Positions 10,116 to 17,282 of a DNA stretch of 32,017 nucleotides are shown here, piece after piece; the stretch's first letter is position 1, and each line of letters opens with the position of its first letter. This stretch comes from Geobacteraceae bacterium (GTDB lineage: Bacteria; Desulfobacterota; Desulfuromonadia; Desulfuromonadales; BM103). The notes beneath the pieces are model-generated. The model was not told where the DNA came from, did no database searches, and saw nothing but the letters and a program-made list of their open reading frames with translations. The position numbers and the translations under genes were made by a program. Location: the NCBI GenBank assembly GCA_024641085.1, contig JAHEDT010000023.1, forward strand, positions 13,886 through 45,902. The letters run 5' to 3'.

Positions 10116-12175
10116 GGTGCAGAATCCTTTTTGAAAAGCAGCATGAGTGGTGATTGGTCCGGCTTCCAGGTCGATTTCACCACATTGCGACCGCCCCGGA
10201 ATACCAGTGCGCTGTAACGGCCGTAATGGGAGATGCGACGGGCGGTGTCCAGCGCCGCGGTAACCGAGCCAGGCAGATAATAAGCCGTGACATGCTGCTC
10301 TTCGCGGCTGTCGATAACCATGAACAGCACATCGTCCGTAGCTGCATAAAGCTGGTCATCGAAGGTGAACTGCTTCGCCGAGACACTCAAGCCGACTGGA
10401 AGTTCGGCTTGCAGGGCTGCGTTCTTCGGCCAACCAAGGAAGATCACATCACGAGCTTTGGGCCGTTGGGCGAGGTAAACTTCCTCAAGCAGCACCGGGG
10501 CCCCCTGCCATTGCAGGCCACGCAGCAGATCTTTGGAGGCGTCGAGCAAAGCTTCGGACCCGCTGGCCACGATGACCAGCGGCGACCGCGACGCACGCAG
10601 ATGGTTCACCGTGGCCGGGATCTCTTCAGGGTAAAGCTTGCGGAACAAATCATATTCAGGGTCAACGGAGAGGCTGACCGGACTCTCTGTAACGTTGAAT
10701 ACGAAGTCGACTTGGCGACCAGTCAGGGCGACCGTCTGTTGATAATCCCGTGCGGTCGTCGTTACACGGATCGGCACGGCGAGTTCGTAGCCGGGTTCAG
10801 CTTGGCGGACGCTGCCAACCACCTGCCAGCCATTTACATCCCGCTTCACTCTGACGTCAGCCAGCTGTAGTTGCGGTGCTCCAGGTCGGTCGATCCATTG
10901 GTGAAAAAAGGTTGTGAGATTCGTGGCAGAGGCTGTCTCAAAATGCCGCTGCAGGTCTCTCCAGGCATAGCGTTGATCGCGCCCTTGTCGCGCAACATCT
11001 CTCAATCCGTTCCAGAAGGCCTGGTCACCGATCCGTTGCCGTAGCATGTGGAAGACCATGGCTGCTTTGCCGTAACCGACCGCCTGGTCCCGCCTGGTCA
11101 TCCGGCTGCGAAAATTCCTGAGTGGCAGGTCGACACCGGATTCGATCAGAGCGGCATAGTCACGCGGGATATTGCGGCGGTAGTCGAGCGCTTCCGCCGA
11201 ATCATGAAGCTCTTTCAGGTAATAGTCAGCAACATAGGTGGCCAGGCCTTCGCACCAGTTTCCGGATTGGTAATCAACTTCAACAGAGTTGCCCCACCAG
11301 GAGTGGGCGATCTCGTGGGGGAGGCTGATACTGCGGATGAAAGGCAGTCGAATCAAGCTGCTGCCGAGCAAGGTCCAGCCCGGCAGGCCGTAACCAGTGG
11401 GGTAGAAGTTTTCGACTACGGCAAACTTGGCGTAGGGATAGGGACCAAACAACACCTGGTAAAGCTGCAGGTATTCGCGGATCGATGCGAGATAACCCGT
11501 AGCCAGGTCGATGTTCTCCTTGCTCATAAAGGTCAGCAGCTGGATGTCGCCGAGCTTGTCCCGGCTCACCTGGTAGGGGCCCGCAGCCAGCGCCAGGGCG
11601 GTTTGGGGATGCTGCGACTGCCAGACCGTCCGCGATTCCCTGTCATCCACTTCTTGAGCAACCAGACGGCCGGCAGTCACTCCGACCATCCCCGGCGGGC
11701 CGGTAACAGTGACGCGAAAATAGCTCTGCGCACCAACCGGCAGGGGATGCCAGCTGGATGCCGCCGACAGAAAAGTGCCACGCGGCATAATGGTCGCCGT
11801 GATACCGTAGGACGGGTCCTCGATGCCGACTGTGTCTTGCGGGACCGGGTCGTCGAAGCGGACCCGGTAGTCGATGGCCAATACGGCTGTCCGGCTGGTC
11901 GTCGCGATATGCAGGACCCCGCTGTCGAACACGAAGGACGCTGGCCTGCCGTCGGCAGTCACCGCTTCGATCTCCGCGCGGGGCGCAAGCTGGAAAGGTA
12001 CCGGCCAGTTCACCAGCCCGTCACCTGGAGTCAGCACCGCGCGCCCTTCCAGGCGGTGCTCATCAGGAACAAGCCTGATGGATAATTCCTGATTGACCAG
12101 GCTCTGCGCACCGGCGGTCACCGGGGCGAGGACCGAAAAAATCAGCAAATGGATAAAGAGCAGAATTCTTGACAT
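10112..12175 (-). CDS. M1-like (gluzincin) metallopeptidase, exported
   Basis: A 687-residue protein with a signal peptide (MSRILLFIHLLIF, cleavage near AGA-Q at about 24), a beta-rich N-terminal domain and an M1-type catalytic domain. The zinc motif is HEIAH at 287-291 followed by SWWGN; the third ligand is probably E309 in NWCEGLATY, 17 residues after the second histidine where canonical M1 enzymes have 18. The GxMEN exopeptidase motif expected just upstream is absent; its place is taken by GYGLPGWTLLG. A catalytic role as a protease is therefore likely but ordinary aminopeptidase action is doubtful. The ATG at 12175 was chosen for the signal peptide; the TTG at 12208 has no ribosome site. 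Coupled to the ChaN-like gene by ATGA. Confidence 0.85.
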   Translation of the reverse strand: MSRILLFIHLLIFSVLAPVTAGAQSLVNQELSIRLVPDEHRLEGRAVLTPGDGLVNWPVPFQLAPRAEIEAVTADGRPASFVFDSGVLHIATTSRTAVLAIDYRVRFDDPVPQDTVGIEDPSYGITATIMPRGTFLSAASSWHPLPVGAQSYFRVTVTGPPGMVGVTAGRLVAQEVDDRESRTVWQSQHPQTALALAAGPYQVSRDKLGDIQLLTFMSKENIDLATGYLASIREYLQLYQVLFGPYPYAKFAVVENFYPTGYGLPGWTLLGSSLIRLPFIRSISLPHEIAHSWWGNSVEVDYQSGNWCEGLATYVADYYLKELHDSAEALDYRRNIPRDYAALIESGVDLPLRNFRSRMTRRDQAVGYGKAAMVFHMLRQRIGDQAFWNGLRDVARQGRDQRYAWRDLQRHFETASATNLTTFFHQWIDRPGAPQLQLADVRVKRDVNGWQVVGSVRQAEPGYELAVPIRVTTTARDYQQTVALTGRQVDFVFNVTESPVSLSVDPEYDLFRKLYPEEIPATVNHLRASRSPLVIVASGSEALLDASKDLLRGLQWQGAPVLLEEVYLAQRPKARDVIFLGWPKNAALQAELPVGLSVSAKQFTFDDQLYAATDDVLFMVIDSREEQHVTAYYLPGSVTAALDTARRISHYGRYSALVFRGGRNVVKSTWKPDQSPLMLLFKKDSAP

Positions 12176-12182
12176 GTTTTTG

Positions 12183-12188
12183 ATTATA
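12183..12188 (-). promoter_or_regulatory. Possible -10 element directly before the M1-like gene
   Basis: Consensus TATAAT on the minus strand ends 7 nt before the ATG at 12175; no ribosome site lies between. If used, transcription would start at or next to the start codon (leaderless). The -35 region is poor, so this is tentative. Confidence 0.35.
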
Positions 12189-12371
12189 GCATCAAGGTGC
12201 GGCCCCAAGGAAAGCCCGGGAACATGAGCGCTCGCGTTTAAAATGCCCGCCCTTGAGAGGAGTTGTCTTCAGCCGGCGGGCTGAAAACTGTCGCGAGTTA
12301 AACGGGCTGATTCTCCCTGGCAAAGAAGAGGATATAAATGCCAACGCCCCACGTTGCCGTTCTGTTAGCCC

Positions 12372-12400
12372 TTGACCACAAAGAAGTGAAATCCTATAAT
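12372..12400 (+). promoter_or_regulatory. Sigma70 promoter of tRNA-Leu
   Basis: TTGACC (12372-12377), 17-bp spacer, TATAAT (12395-12400). Start of transcription would be about 6 nt before the tRNA. The stretch 12190-12371 upstream holds only a small hairpin (12268-12285) and no gene. Confidence 0.85.
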
Positions 12401-12412
12401 GCACTCCGCTTT

Positions 12413-12498
12413 GCCGAAGTGGTGGAATTGGTAGACACGTCGGTCTCAAAAACCGATGGGCTTAGCCCGTGCCGGTTCGATTCCGGCCTTCGGTACCA
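12413..12498 (+). tRNA. tRNA-Leu (anticodon CAA)
   Basis: An 86-nt class II tRNA with encoded CCA. The acceptor GCCGAAG pairs with CTTCGGT (the first pair is G-U), the anticodon stem TCGGT/ACCGA encloses CTCAAAA (anticodon CAA, reading UUG), a long variable arm TGGGCTTAGCCCGT follows, and the T arm is GCCGG-TTCGATT-CCGGC. The long variable arm and GGTAGAC D-loop fit leucine. Confidence 0.96.
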
Positions 12499-12506
12499 GT
12501 CAATCA

Positions 12507-12530
12507 AGGGCTGCACGATCGTGCAGCCCT
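12507..12530 (+). terminator. Palindromic hairpin after tRNA-Leu
   Basis: A perfect 24-bp palindrome starting AGGGCTGCACGA, 9 nt after the CCA end. The following CAACTGTTTC is a poor T-run, so it may stabilise or process the 3' end rather than terminate well. Confidence 0.6.
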
Positions 12531-12563
12531 CAACTGTTTCTGCCGTACGGCTTTCCTTCTGGA

Positions 12564-12591
12564 TTGATAAACTCGCCATGCATGCTAGGAT
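12564..12591 (+). promoter_or_regulatory. Weak promoter candidate for the DUF3617 gene
   Basis: TTGATA (12564-12569), 16-bp spacer, TAGGAT (12586-12591). It would allow expression independent of the tRNA. Confidence 0.35.
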
Positions 12592-12637
12592 ATCGGACAA
12601 TCAGGGTTTTTCGACAATATTCCCTGCAAGGACAATT

Positions 12638-13054
12638 ATGTGCAGATATGGTCTTGCCATGGCAATCGCGATATTCGCAACCCTTCCCACCTTCCCAGTC
12701 TGGGCCGCGCCGGATGTGCAGCCGGGACTTTGGGAGATCACCTCGGCCATCGAAGTGCCTGGAATGGCGGTGACCATGCCGGCCGCAAAGCAGGCCCAAT
12801 GTATCACCGGAGATGACCTGGTGCCACGGACACAGCCGCAGAACGACAAGTGCCGCATGCTTGAAAGCAGCACCGATGGCGATACTGTCACATGGGTGGT
12901 CAAATGTGAATCAGCCGGCGGCACCATGACCAGCAAGGGCAAGGTCGTATACCAGGGAGGCAGCTTCTCGGGGAGCATCATCACAACCGGCAGCCAGCTG
13001 CCGTCTGCCATGAACCATCAGATGACCGGCAAGCGGATTGGCGACTGCCGATAG
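12638..13054 (+). CDS. DUF3617-type small exported protein
   Basis: A 138-residue protein with a signal peptide (about 1-24, ending WAA) and the opening PGLWEITSAIEVPG that marks the DUF3617 family, whose function is unknown. Four cysteines (QC, KC, KC and the C-terminal DC) could form two disulfides in the periplasm. A short repeated beta-strand pattern (TVTWVVKC, GTMTSKGKVVY) suggests a compact beta sandwich. The ATG at 12638 follows AAGGA at good spacing; the longer frame upstream runs through the tRNA-Leu gene and was rejected. A 60-residue Cys protein follows after 39 nt and may share its transcript. Confidence 0.75.
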   Translation: MCRYGLAMAIAIFATLPTFPVWAAPDVQPGLWEITSAIEVPGMAVTMPAAKQAQCITGDDLVPRTQPQNDKCRMLESSTDGDTVTWVVKCESAGGTMTSKGKVVYQGGSFSGSIITTGSQLPSAMNHQMTGKRIGDCR

Positions 13055-13093
13055 GCGCTACCTCCTCCACCTCACAAACACTGGAGCATAAAT

Positions 13094-13276
13094 ATGGGTT
13101 CAACCGACAAAGACTGCTGGACACCGGAAAAACATCCGGTCCACATGTGTAAACTTTTCAAAAAAGGGCGGATGATGGACATCGATCAGCACTCGGCCAA
13201 ACCGACCGTTGCCTGCGCCAAGTGCGGTGCCAAGGCCGATCTCCCGGAATCAGTCTGCCAGCCGAAGCCACTCTAA
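13094..13276 (+). CDS. Small cysteine-containing protein, probable zinc ribbon
   Basis: A 60-residue cytoplasmic protein with no signal or membrane segment. It carries cysteines at 8 and 19, a CAKC pair at 41-44 and another cysteine near the C terminus, with several His residues, a pattern that suggests metal binding (CxxC zinc ribbon). The ATG at 13094 has a GGAG site at proper distance. I do not recognise a named family. Chance reading is possible given the size, but the ribosome site, the cysteine pattern and the position after the DUF3617 gene support a real gene. Confidence 0.6.
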   Translation: MGSTDKDCWTPEKHPVHMCKLFKKGRMMDIDQHSAKPTVACAKCGAKADLPESVCQPKPL

Positions 13277-13337
13277 GTTCTGCGGAATGATTGGGTGCAA
13301 TTTCCGACACTTTATGCCAGAATCTTAAAAAAGGTTT

Positions 13338-13441
13338 AACGCGGAGGCGCAAAGGTCGCAGAGGGTCAATTCGTAAAGCTTGAGGACAGATCACCACCTT
13401 GGCATGGCACTCTACGTCTCCGCGTCTTTGTGTTGGTCAAC
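13338..13441. repeat. REP-like intergenic inverted repeat
   Basis: An arm around ACGCGGAGGCGCAAAGG (13339-13355, continuing into TCGCAGAG) faces an inverted copy CTCTACGTCTCCGCGTC at about 13410-13426 continuing into TTTGTG. This CGCGGAG/GCAAAG word family is a common style of short intergenic repeat. No gene is seen in 13277-13504. Confidence 0.6.
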
Positions 13442-13504
13442 GGTTTAAGTTCGGTCGCGCCTTGGTTTGGTTTTCGGCCCAATTAATCACCGGCAGGTAA
13501 AGTC

Positions 13505-14599
13505 ATGGATGACACCCCGCAGAGAGATCTTGTCAAAAACACCCTGATCATCGTCCTCATCGGCGGTCTGCTGCTGGCCTGCTTCTGGATTCTGAGGCCC
13601 TTCCTGCCGGCGTTGATCTGGGCAAGCATGATCGTTATCGCCACCTGGCCGATGCTGCTGACCGTGCAGGAGAAAGTCCGCGGCCGGCGACCAGCCGTTA
13701 TGGTGATGATGGGCCTTCTAATCCTGGTTTTTGTCATCCCCTTCACCCTGGCCGTGAGCACCATCATCACCAACGTACCCCAGTTGACCGAGTTCGGGAA
13801 ACAGGTGGCAACCTTCGAGATCCCGTCCCCGCCCGACTGGGTCGAGCAGGTGCCGCTGATTGGCAGCCAGGCGGCAGAATACTGGCAGAAAGCCGCGGCG
13901 ACCGACCCCGGTGAAATCACCAGGCGCCTCACTCCGTACCTGCGCGGCATCGCCAGTTGGTTGTTGGCCCAGGCTGGCAGCTTCGGCATGATGGTGGTGC
14001 ATTTCATCCTGACGCTGATCCTGGCCGCCCTGCTCTACCGCAACGGTGAAACCGCGGCCAGCATGGTGCGCCGGCTGGCCCACCGAATCGCCGAAGAGCG
14101 CGGTGAAAATGCGACTCTGCTCGCCGCCATGGCGATCAGGGCCGTCGCGCAGGGCGTTGTGATCACGGCCCTGGCCCAGTCGATTCTGGCCGGGTTGGGG
14201 TTGGCTGTCGTCGGCATTCCCTATGCCTCCCTGCTGACCGCCCTGATCTTCATGCTGACCATCGCCCAGATCGGTCCCGGCCCGGTCCTGATCCCGGCCA
14301 CCATCTGGCTGTTCTGGAGCGGCAGCAGCGGCTGGGGAACCGCCATGCTGATCTGGTCGGTGATCGTCATGGGGATGGACGGCTTCCTCCGCCCCATCCT
14401 GATCCGCCGCAACGCCAACCTCCCCCTGCTGCTGATCTTCGCCGGCGTCATCGGTGGCCTGATCTCCTTCGGCATCATCGGCCTGTTCATCGGCCCGGTC
14501 CTGCTGGCCGTCTGCTACACCCTGATGACCGCATGGATCGAGGAGGGCACGCCCCAGGCTGCCCCGCCGGACCCCGTCAGCGAACCTGTGGAGTTTTAG
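13505..14599 (+). CDS. AI-2E family transporter (YdiK/PerM-like permease)
   Basis: A 364-residue inner-membrane protein of the AI-2 exporter superfamily; members have been linked to autoinducer export, ion antiport or unknown cargo, so the substrate cannot be named. Layout: two N-terminal helices (about 10-55), a third at about 66-85, a soluble loop with LTEFGKQ at about 95-155, then a C-terminal bundle of five helices. Conserved C-terminal signatures are visible: the IPYASLLTALIFMLTIAQIGP stretch (positions about 239-259) and GLFIGPVLLA. The ATG at 13505 has an AGGTAAAG site. It is closest in feel to E. coli YdiK. No convincing terminator is visible after it. Confidence 0.88.
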   Translation: MDDTPQRDLVKNTLIIVLIGGLLLACFWILRPFLPALIWASMIVIATWPMLLTVQEKVRGRRPAVMVMMGLLILVFVIPFTLAVSTIITNVPQLTEFGKQVATFEIPSPPDWVEQVPLIGSQAAEYWQKAAATDPGEITRRLTPYLRGIASWLLAQAGSFGMMVVHFILTLILAALLYRNGETAASMVRRLAHRIAEERGENATLLAAMAIRAVAQGVVITALAQSILAGLGLAVVGIPYASLLTALIFMLTIAQIGPGPVLIPATIWLFWSGSSGWGTAMLIWSVIVMGMDGFLRPILIRRNANLPLLLIFAGVIGGLISFGIIGLFIGPVLLAVCYTLMTAWIEEGTPQAAPPDPVSEPVEF

Positions 14600-14743
14600 G
14601 CGGGGGTAATGGGCTGGAGGATCGGCGCCGGCCAATACGGCAGGGGGGCAACCATCAGCCTGCAATCATCCGGCCCCATCCGCCTGAATTTTGTGTTGCT
14701 GCATAATTATCCCCCCTCAAGCCTCGCTAAAAAGCCCGCCCCC

Positions 14744-14773
14744 TTTACCCCGGCAGGCCGACCGTGCTATACC
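14744..14773 (+). promoter_or_regulatory. Candidate promoter of the cyclophilin gene
   Basis: TTTACC (14744-14749), 18-bp spacer, TATACC (14768-14773) preceded by TGC (extended -10). It lies about 33 nt before the start codon. Confidence 0.4.
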
Positions 14774-14805
14774 TGCCCCACTCAAACCAACCAAGGAGCA
14801 GCACT

Positions 14806-15324
14806 ATGCCAGACTCAACCAATCCGATCGCCCGCATCGCAACCAGCATGGGCGAGATCGTCCTCGAGCTCGACGCCGCCAACGCACCGGCGACCGTTGC
14901 CAACTTCATCGATTACGCCAACGACGGTTTTTTTGAGGGGACTGTCTTCCACCGGGTCATCGACGGCTTCATGATCCAGGGTGGCGGTCTGACCGCCGAC
15001 CTGCGCGACAAGGCCAACAAGAAGGCGCCGATCAAGAACGAAGCCGCCAACGGGCTGAAAAACGAGCGCGGGACCGTCGCCATGGCCCGCACCGGGGTGG
15101 TCGACAGTGCGACCAGCCAGTTCTTCATCAACGTCAACGACAACAGCTTCCTCAACCATACCGCACCGACGACGCAGGGGTTCGGCTATGCCGTCTTCGG
15201 TAAGGTGACCGAAGGCCTTGATACGGTCGATGCGATCCGCCAGGTCCAAACCGGCAACCGCGGCATGCATCAGGACGTCCCCCTGGAAGCAATCACCATC
15301 CAGAAGGTCACCATCGAAGATTAA
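14806..15324 (+). CDS. Cyclophilin-type peptidyl-prolyl cis-trans isomerase
   Basis: A 172-residue single-domain cyclophilin without a signal peptide, so a cytoplasmic PpiB-like enzyme. The catalytic-core words are present: FHRVIDGFMIQGG (catalytic Arg in HRVI), the SQFFINV segment and FGYAVFGKVTEG. The start at 14806 has the ribosome site AAGGAG at 14792-14797; the upstream in-frame start at 14764 lacks one. It is monocistronic between the AI-2E permease and a repeat-filled spacer. One of three different prolyl isomerases in this window (parvulin, cyclophilin, FKBP). Confidence 0.95.
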   Translation: MPDSTNPIARIATSMGEIVLELDAANAPATVANFIDYANDGFFEGTVFHRVIDGFMIQGGGLTADLRDKANKKAPIKNEAANGLKNERGTVAMARTGVVDSATSQFFINVNDNSFLNHTAPTTQGFGYAVFGKVTEGLDTVDAIRQVQTGNRGMHQDVPLEAITIQKVTIED

Positions 15325-15325
15325 A

Positions 15326-15410
15326 ACTGCAGGCTGGAGGCTGGAGGCTGTCAGCCCCCGGTCTCCAGCTATCAGCTGTCAGCTATCGGCCTCAAGCCTG
15401 TTATCTCCTC
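15326..15410. repeat. Tandem/inverted GGCTGGA-CAGCTATC repeat tract
   Basis: GGCTGGAGGCTGGAGGCTGTC (15332-15352) is a tandem of a 7-8 base unit, followed by an opposite-strand version TCTCCAGCTATCAGCTGTCA (about 15361-15380) and CAGCTATC again. It can fold on itself. A related tract lies at 21864-21903. Confidence 0.6.
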
Positions 15411-15474
15411 TATTCTGCCACCCTTAAATCACCCTTTCAATCCACTGACTCTATCCCCCGACGGCCTTCTTCTG

Positions 15475-15480
15475 TATAAT
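15475..15480 (+). promoter_or_regulatory. -10 element before the phosphatase-like gene
   Basis: Consensus TATAAT 20 nt before the start codon, no good -35. The ribosome site AGGAGG lies between it and the ATG. Confidence 0.35.
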
Positions 15481-15500
15481 CCTTCCCAGGAGGAGGCACC

Positions 15501-17282
15501 ATGGCACCGCGTGCGCTGACCAGATGGCTGTCCAGCTGCTATTACGGCATCAAACTCTTCCCTTTCCGCACCGAACGCCGTGAGCGCCTGGCGGGCGGGC
15601 GTGTGAAAGGGCTGGTCGGTATCCAGATCGACGGATTGGCGTTCCCTTTTCTGCAACAGGCCCTCGACCGGGGCTACCTCCCCCACCTGGAACGCTACCT
15701 GCGCCGCGGCCATAAGCTGGTTGAATACCATGCCGGATTGCCGAGCACCACGCCGGCCGCGCAGGCGGTTTATTTCTACGGCAACGACCACACCATCCCG
15801 GCCTTTCGCTGGTTCGAGAAGGAATCCGGGCAGATCATCTCCTGCAACGACCCGGACCAGGTGCAGATCTTCCGGGAGAAGCTCTTTGCCGGGGAAACCG
15901 GTCTGCTGGCAGGCGGAGCCTCTTATTCAAACATCCTCGACGGTGATGCCGAGCGCAGCATTTTTACGGTCTCCTCACCCCATCCGCAGACCTTGTTTGG
16001 CCGTGTTGGCGGGTGGCGCATCCTCCTGTTGCTGCTGGTCAACCCTTTACGCACCTGCCGCATGTTTTTTGCCTCCGGCATCGAATTCTGGGCCAACCGC
16101 AAAGACGAATGGCATCACCGTCGCAAGAACGTCTGGCGAACCCAGGAAGGGCTGTTTCCTTTCATCCGCATCTTCTGCAACGTGATCCTGCGTGAAATGC
16201 AGACCTTCGGGGTGATCGCCGAAGTCTATGCAGGCACGCCGCGCATCTACACCACCTACAGCGGCTACGATGAAATCGCCCACCATTTCGGACCCGGCTC
16301 CTGGCCGGCTCTGAGGAACCTGCGCTATATCGATCGCCGCATCGGTGAAATTCTGCGCGCCGTCGATCATGTCCCCGGAGCCGACTACCTGGTGGTCATC
16401 CTCTCCGATCATGGCCAGACACCCGGCTACCCGTTCCAGAGCCGTTTCGGAGCGACCCTCGGCGATGCCGTGAGCGCTTTCCTGCACGAGAACCAGACGG
16501 CCGCAGTTTCATCGGGTTCAATGGAATTCACGAAAACCCAGATTGGTTATCTGCAGGATGAACTTGAGGCCCGGCAGAGCAGCTGGCGCCAGCGGCTCTA
16601 CCGGTATACCAAGAACCATGTGCAGCAGAAGATTCAGGCGCTGGTTCCGGAAACCCTCAAGATCGATCCGGCAGGCGGCGTGGTGATCACCTATTCAAGC
16701 AGTCTGGCTCATCTCTACATCACCGGCTCGGACACCCCACTCAACTGGAAAGAAGTCGAAGAGGCCCAGCCGATGCTGTTGCGCTTTCTACAGAAGCACA
16801 AGGGGATCGGTTTCGTTCTGGCGCGGGGGGAACACGCAGGTGAACTGATGATTTTTCACAGTGGCGGGCAGATTTGCGTTACGGAAGACCCCTGTTTCCA
16901 CCAGCACGAGCTGACTTTTCTGCGGCCGTACGGCGCACCCTACGCGCTGCTTGACCAGCTCTACCGCTTCGGCCTGGGGCCGCGCGGCGGAGACCTGGTC
17001 CTGTTCGGGGCGCTGGACGAAAAAGGCATGGCCTGTTTCGACGACCAGGTCGGGGGCCATGGTTCGGTGGGCGGTGAGCAATCCCGTCCGTTTATCATCC
17101 TGCCACTCGGCCATCCGGTGCTCGACAAGGAGCAGCTCAGTGGCTACGAATTTCTCTACCATGACATCTTCCGCGCCCAGGTCGGTGAAGACAAGCCGGA
17201 CCGGACTGGGCCTCCGAAGAGGGAGACCCCGCGAAGCATCAACCAGCAGCTCTTCCACTCAGACTTGTTCCTGCACGACTGA
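15501..17282 (+). CDS. Alkaline-phosphatase-superfamily phosphodiesterase/nucleotide pyrophosphatase-like protein
   Basis: A 593-residue protein whose metal-site motifs match the type I phosphodiesterase/AlkP fold: GIQIDGL with D44, PSTTPA at 81-86 (candidate nucleophile Thr), YSGYDEIAHHFGP with D257 and H261, SDHG with D303 and H304, and a late GGHGS histidine. A hydrophobic stretch near 172-190 (ILLLLLVNPL) could touch or cross the membrane; no cleavable signal is seen. About 130 residues between the SDHG and GGHGS motifs contain an inserted region of unknown role. The substrate is unknown; family members cleave nucleotide, phospholipid or glycan phosphodiesters. The start has AGGAGG. Its last 24 nt overlap the convergent RlmI-like gene. 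Confidence 0.8.
   Translation: MAPRALTRWLSSCYYGIKLFPFRTERRERLAGGRVKGLVGIQIDGLAFPFLQQALDRGYLPHLERYLRRGHKLVEYHAGLPSTTPAAQAVYFYGNDHTIPAFRWFEKESGQIISCNDPDQVQIFREKLFAGETGLLAGGASYSNILDGDAERSIFTVSSPHPQTLFGRVGGWRILLLLLVNPLRTCRMFFASGIEFWANRKDEWHHRRKNVWRTQEGLFPFIRIFCNVILREMQTFGVIAEVYAGTPRIYTTYSGYDEIAHHFGPGSWPALRNLRYIDRRIGEILRAVDHVPGADYLVVILSDHGQTPGYPFQSRFGATLGDAVSAFLHENQTAAVSSGSMEFTKTQIGYLQDELEARQSSWRQRLYRYTKNHVQQKIQALVPETLKIDPAGGVVITYSSSLAHLYITGSDTPLNWKEVEEAQPMLLRFLQKHKGIGFVLARGEHAGELMIFHSGGQICVTEDPCFHQHELTFLRPYGAPYALLDQLYRFGLGPRGGDLVLFGALDEKGMACFDDQVGGHGSVGGEQSRPFIILPLGHPVLDKEQLSGYEFLYHDIFRAQVGEDKPDRTGPPKRETPRSINQQLFHSDLFLHD

Noticed and set aside
14609-14974. Plus-strand 121-residue frame before the cyclophilin gene
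   Set aside because: It overlaps the start of the cyclophilin gene out of frame and has no motif or ribosome site.
15326-15410. CRISPR-like repeat
   Set aside because: Units are 7-8 bases, not evenly spaced, without unique spacers of constant length; no cas genes nearby.
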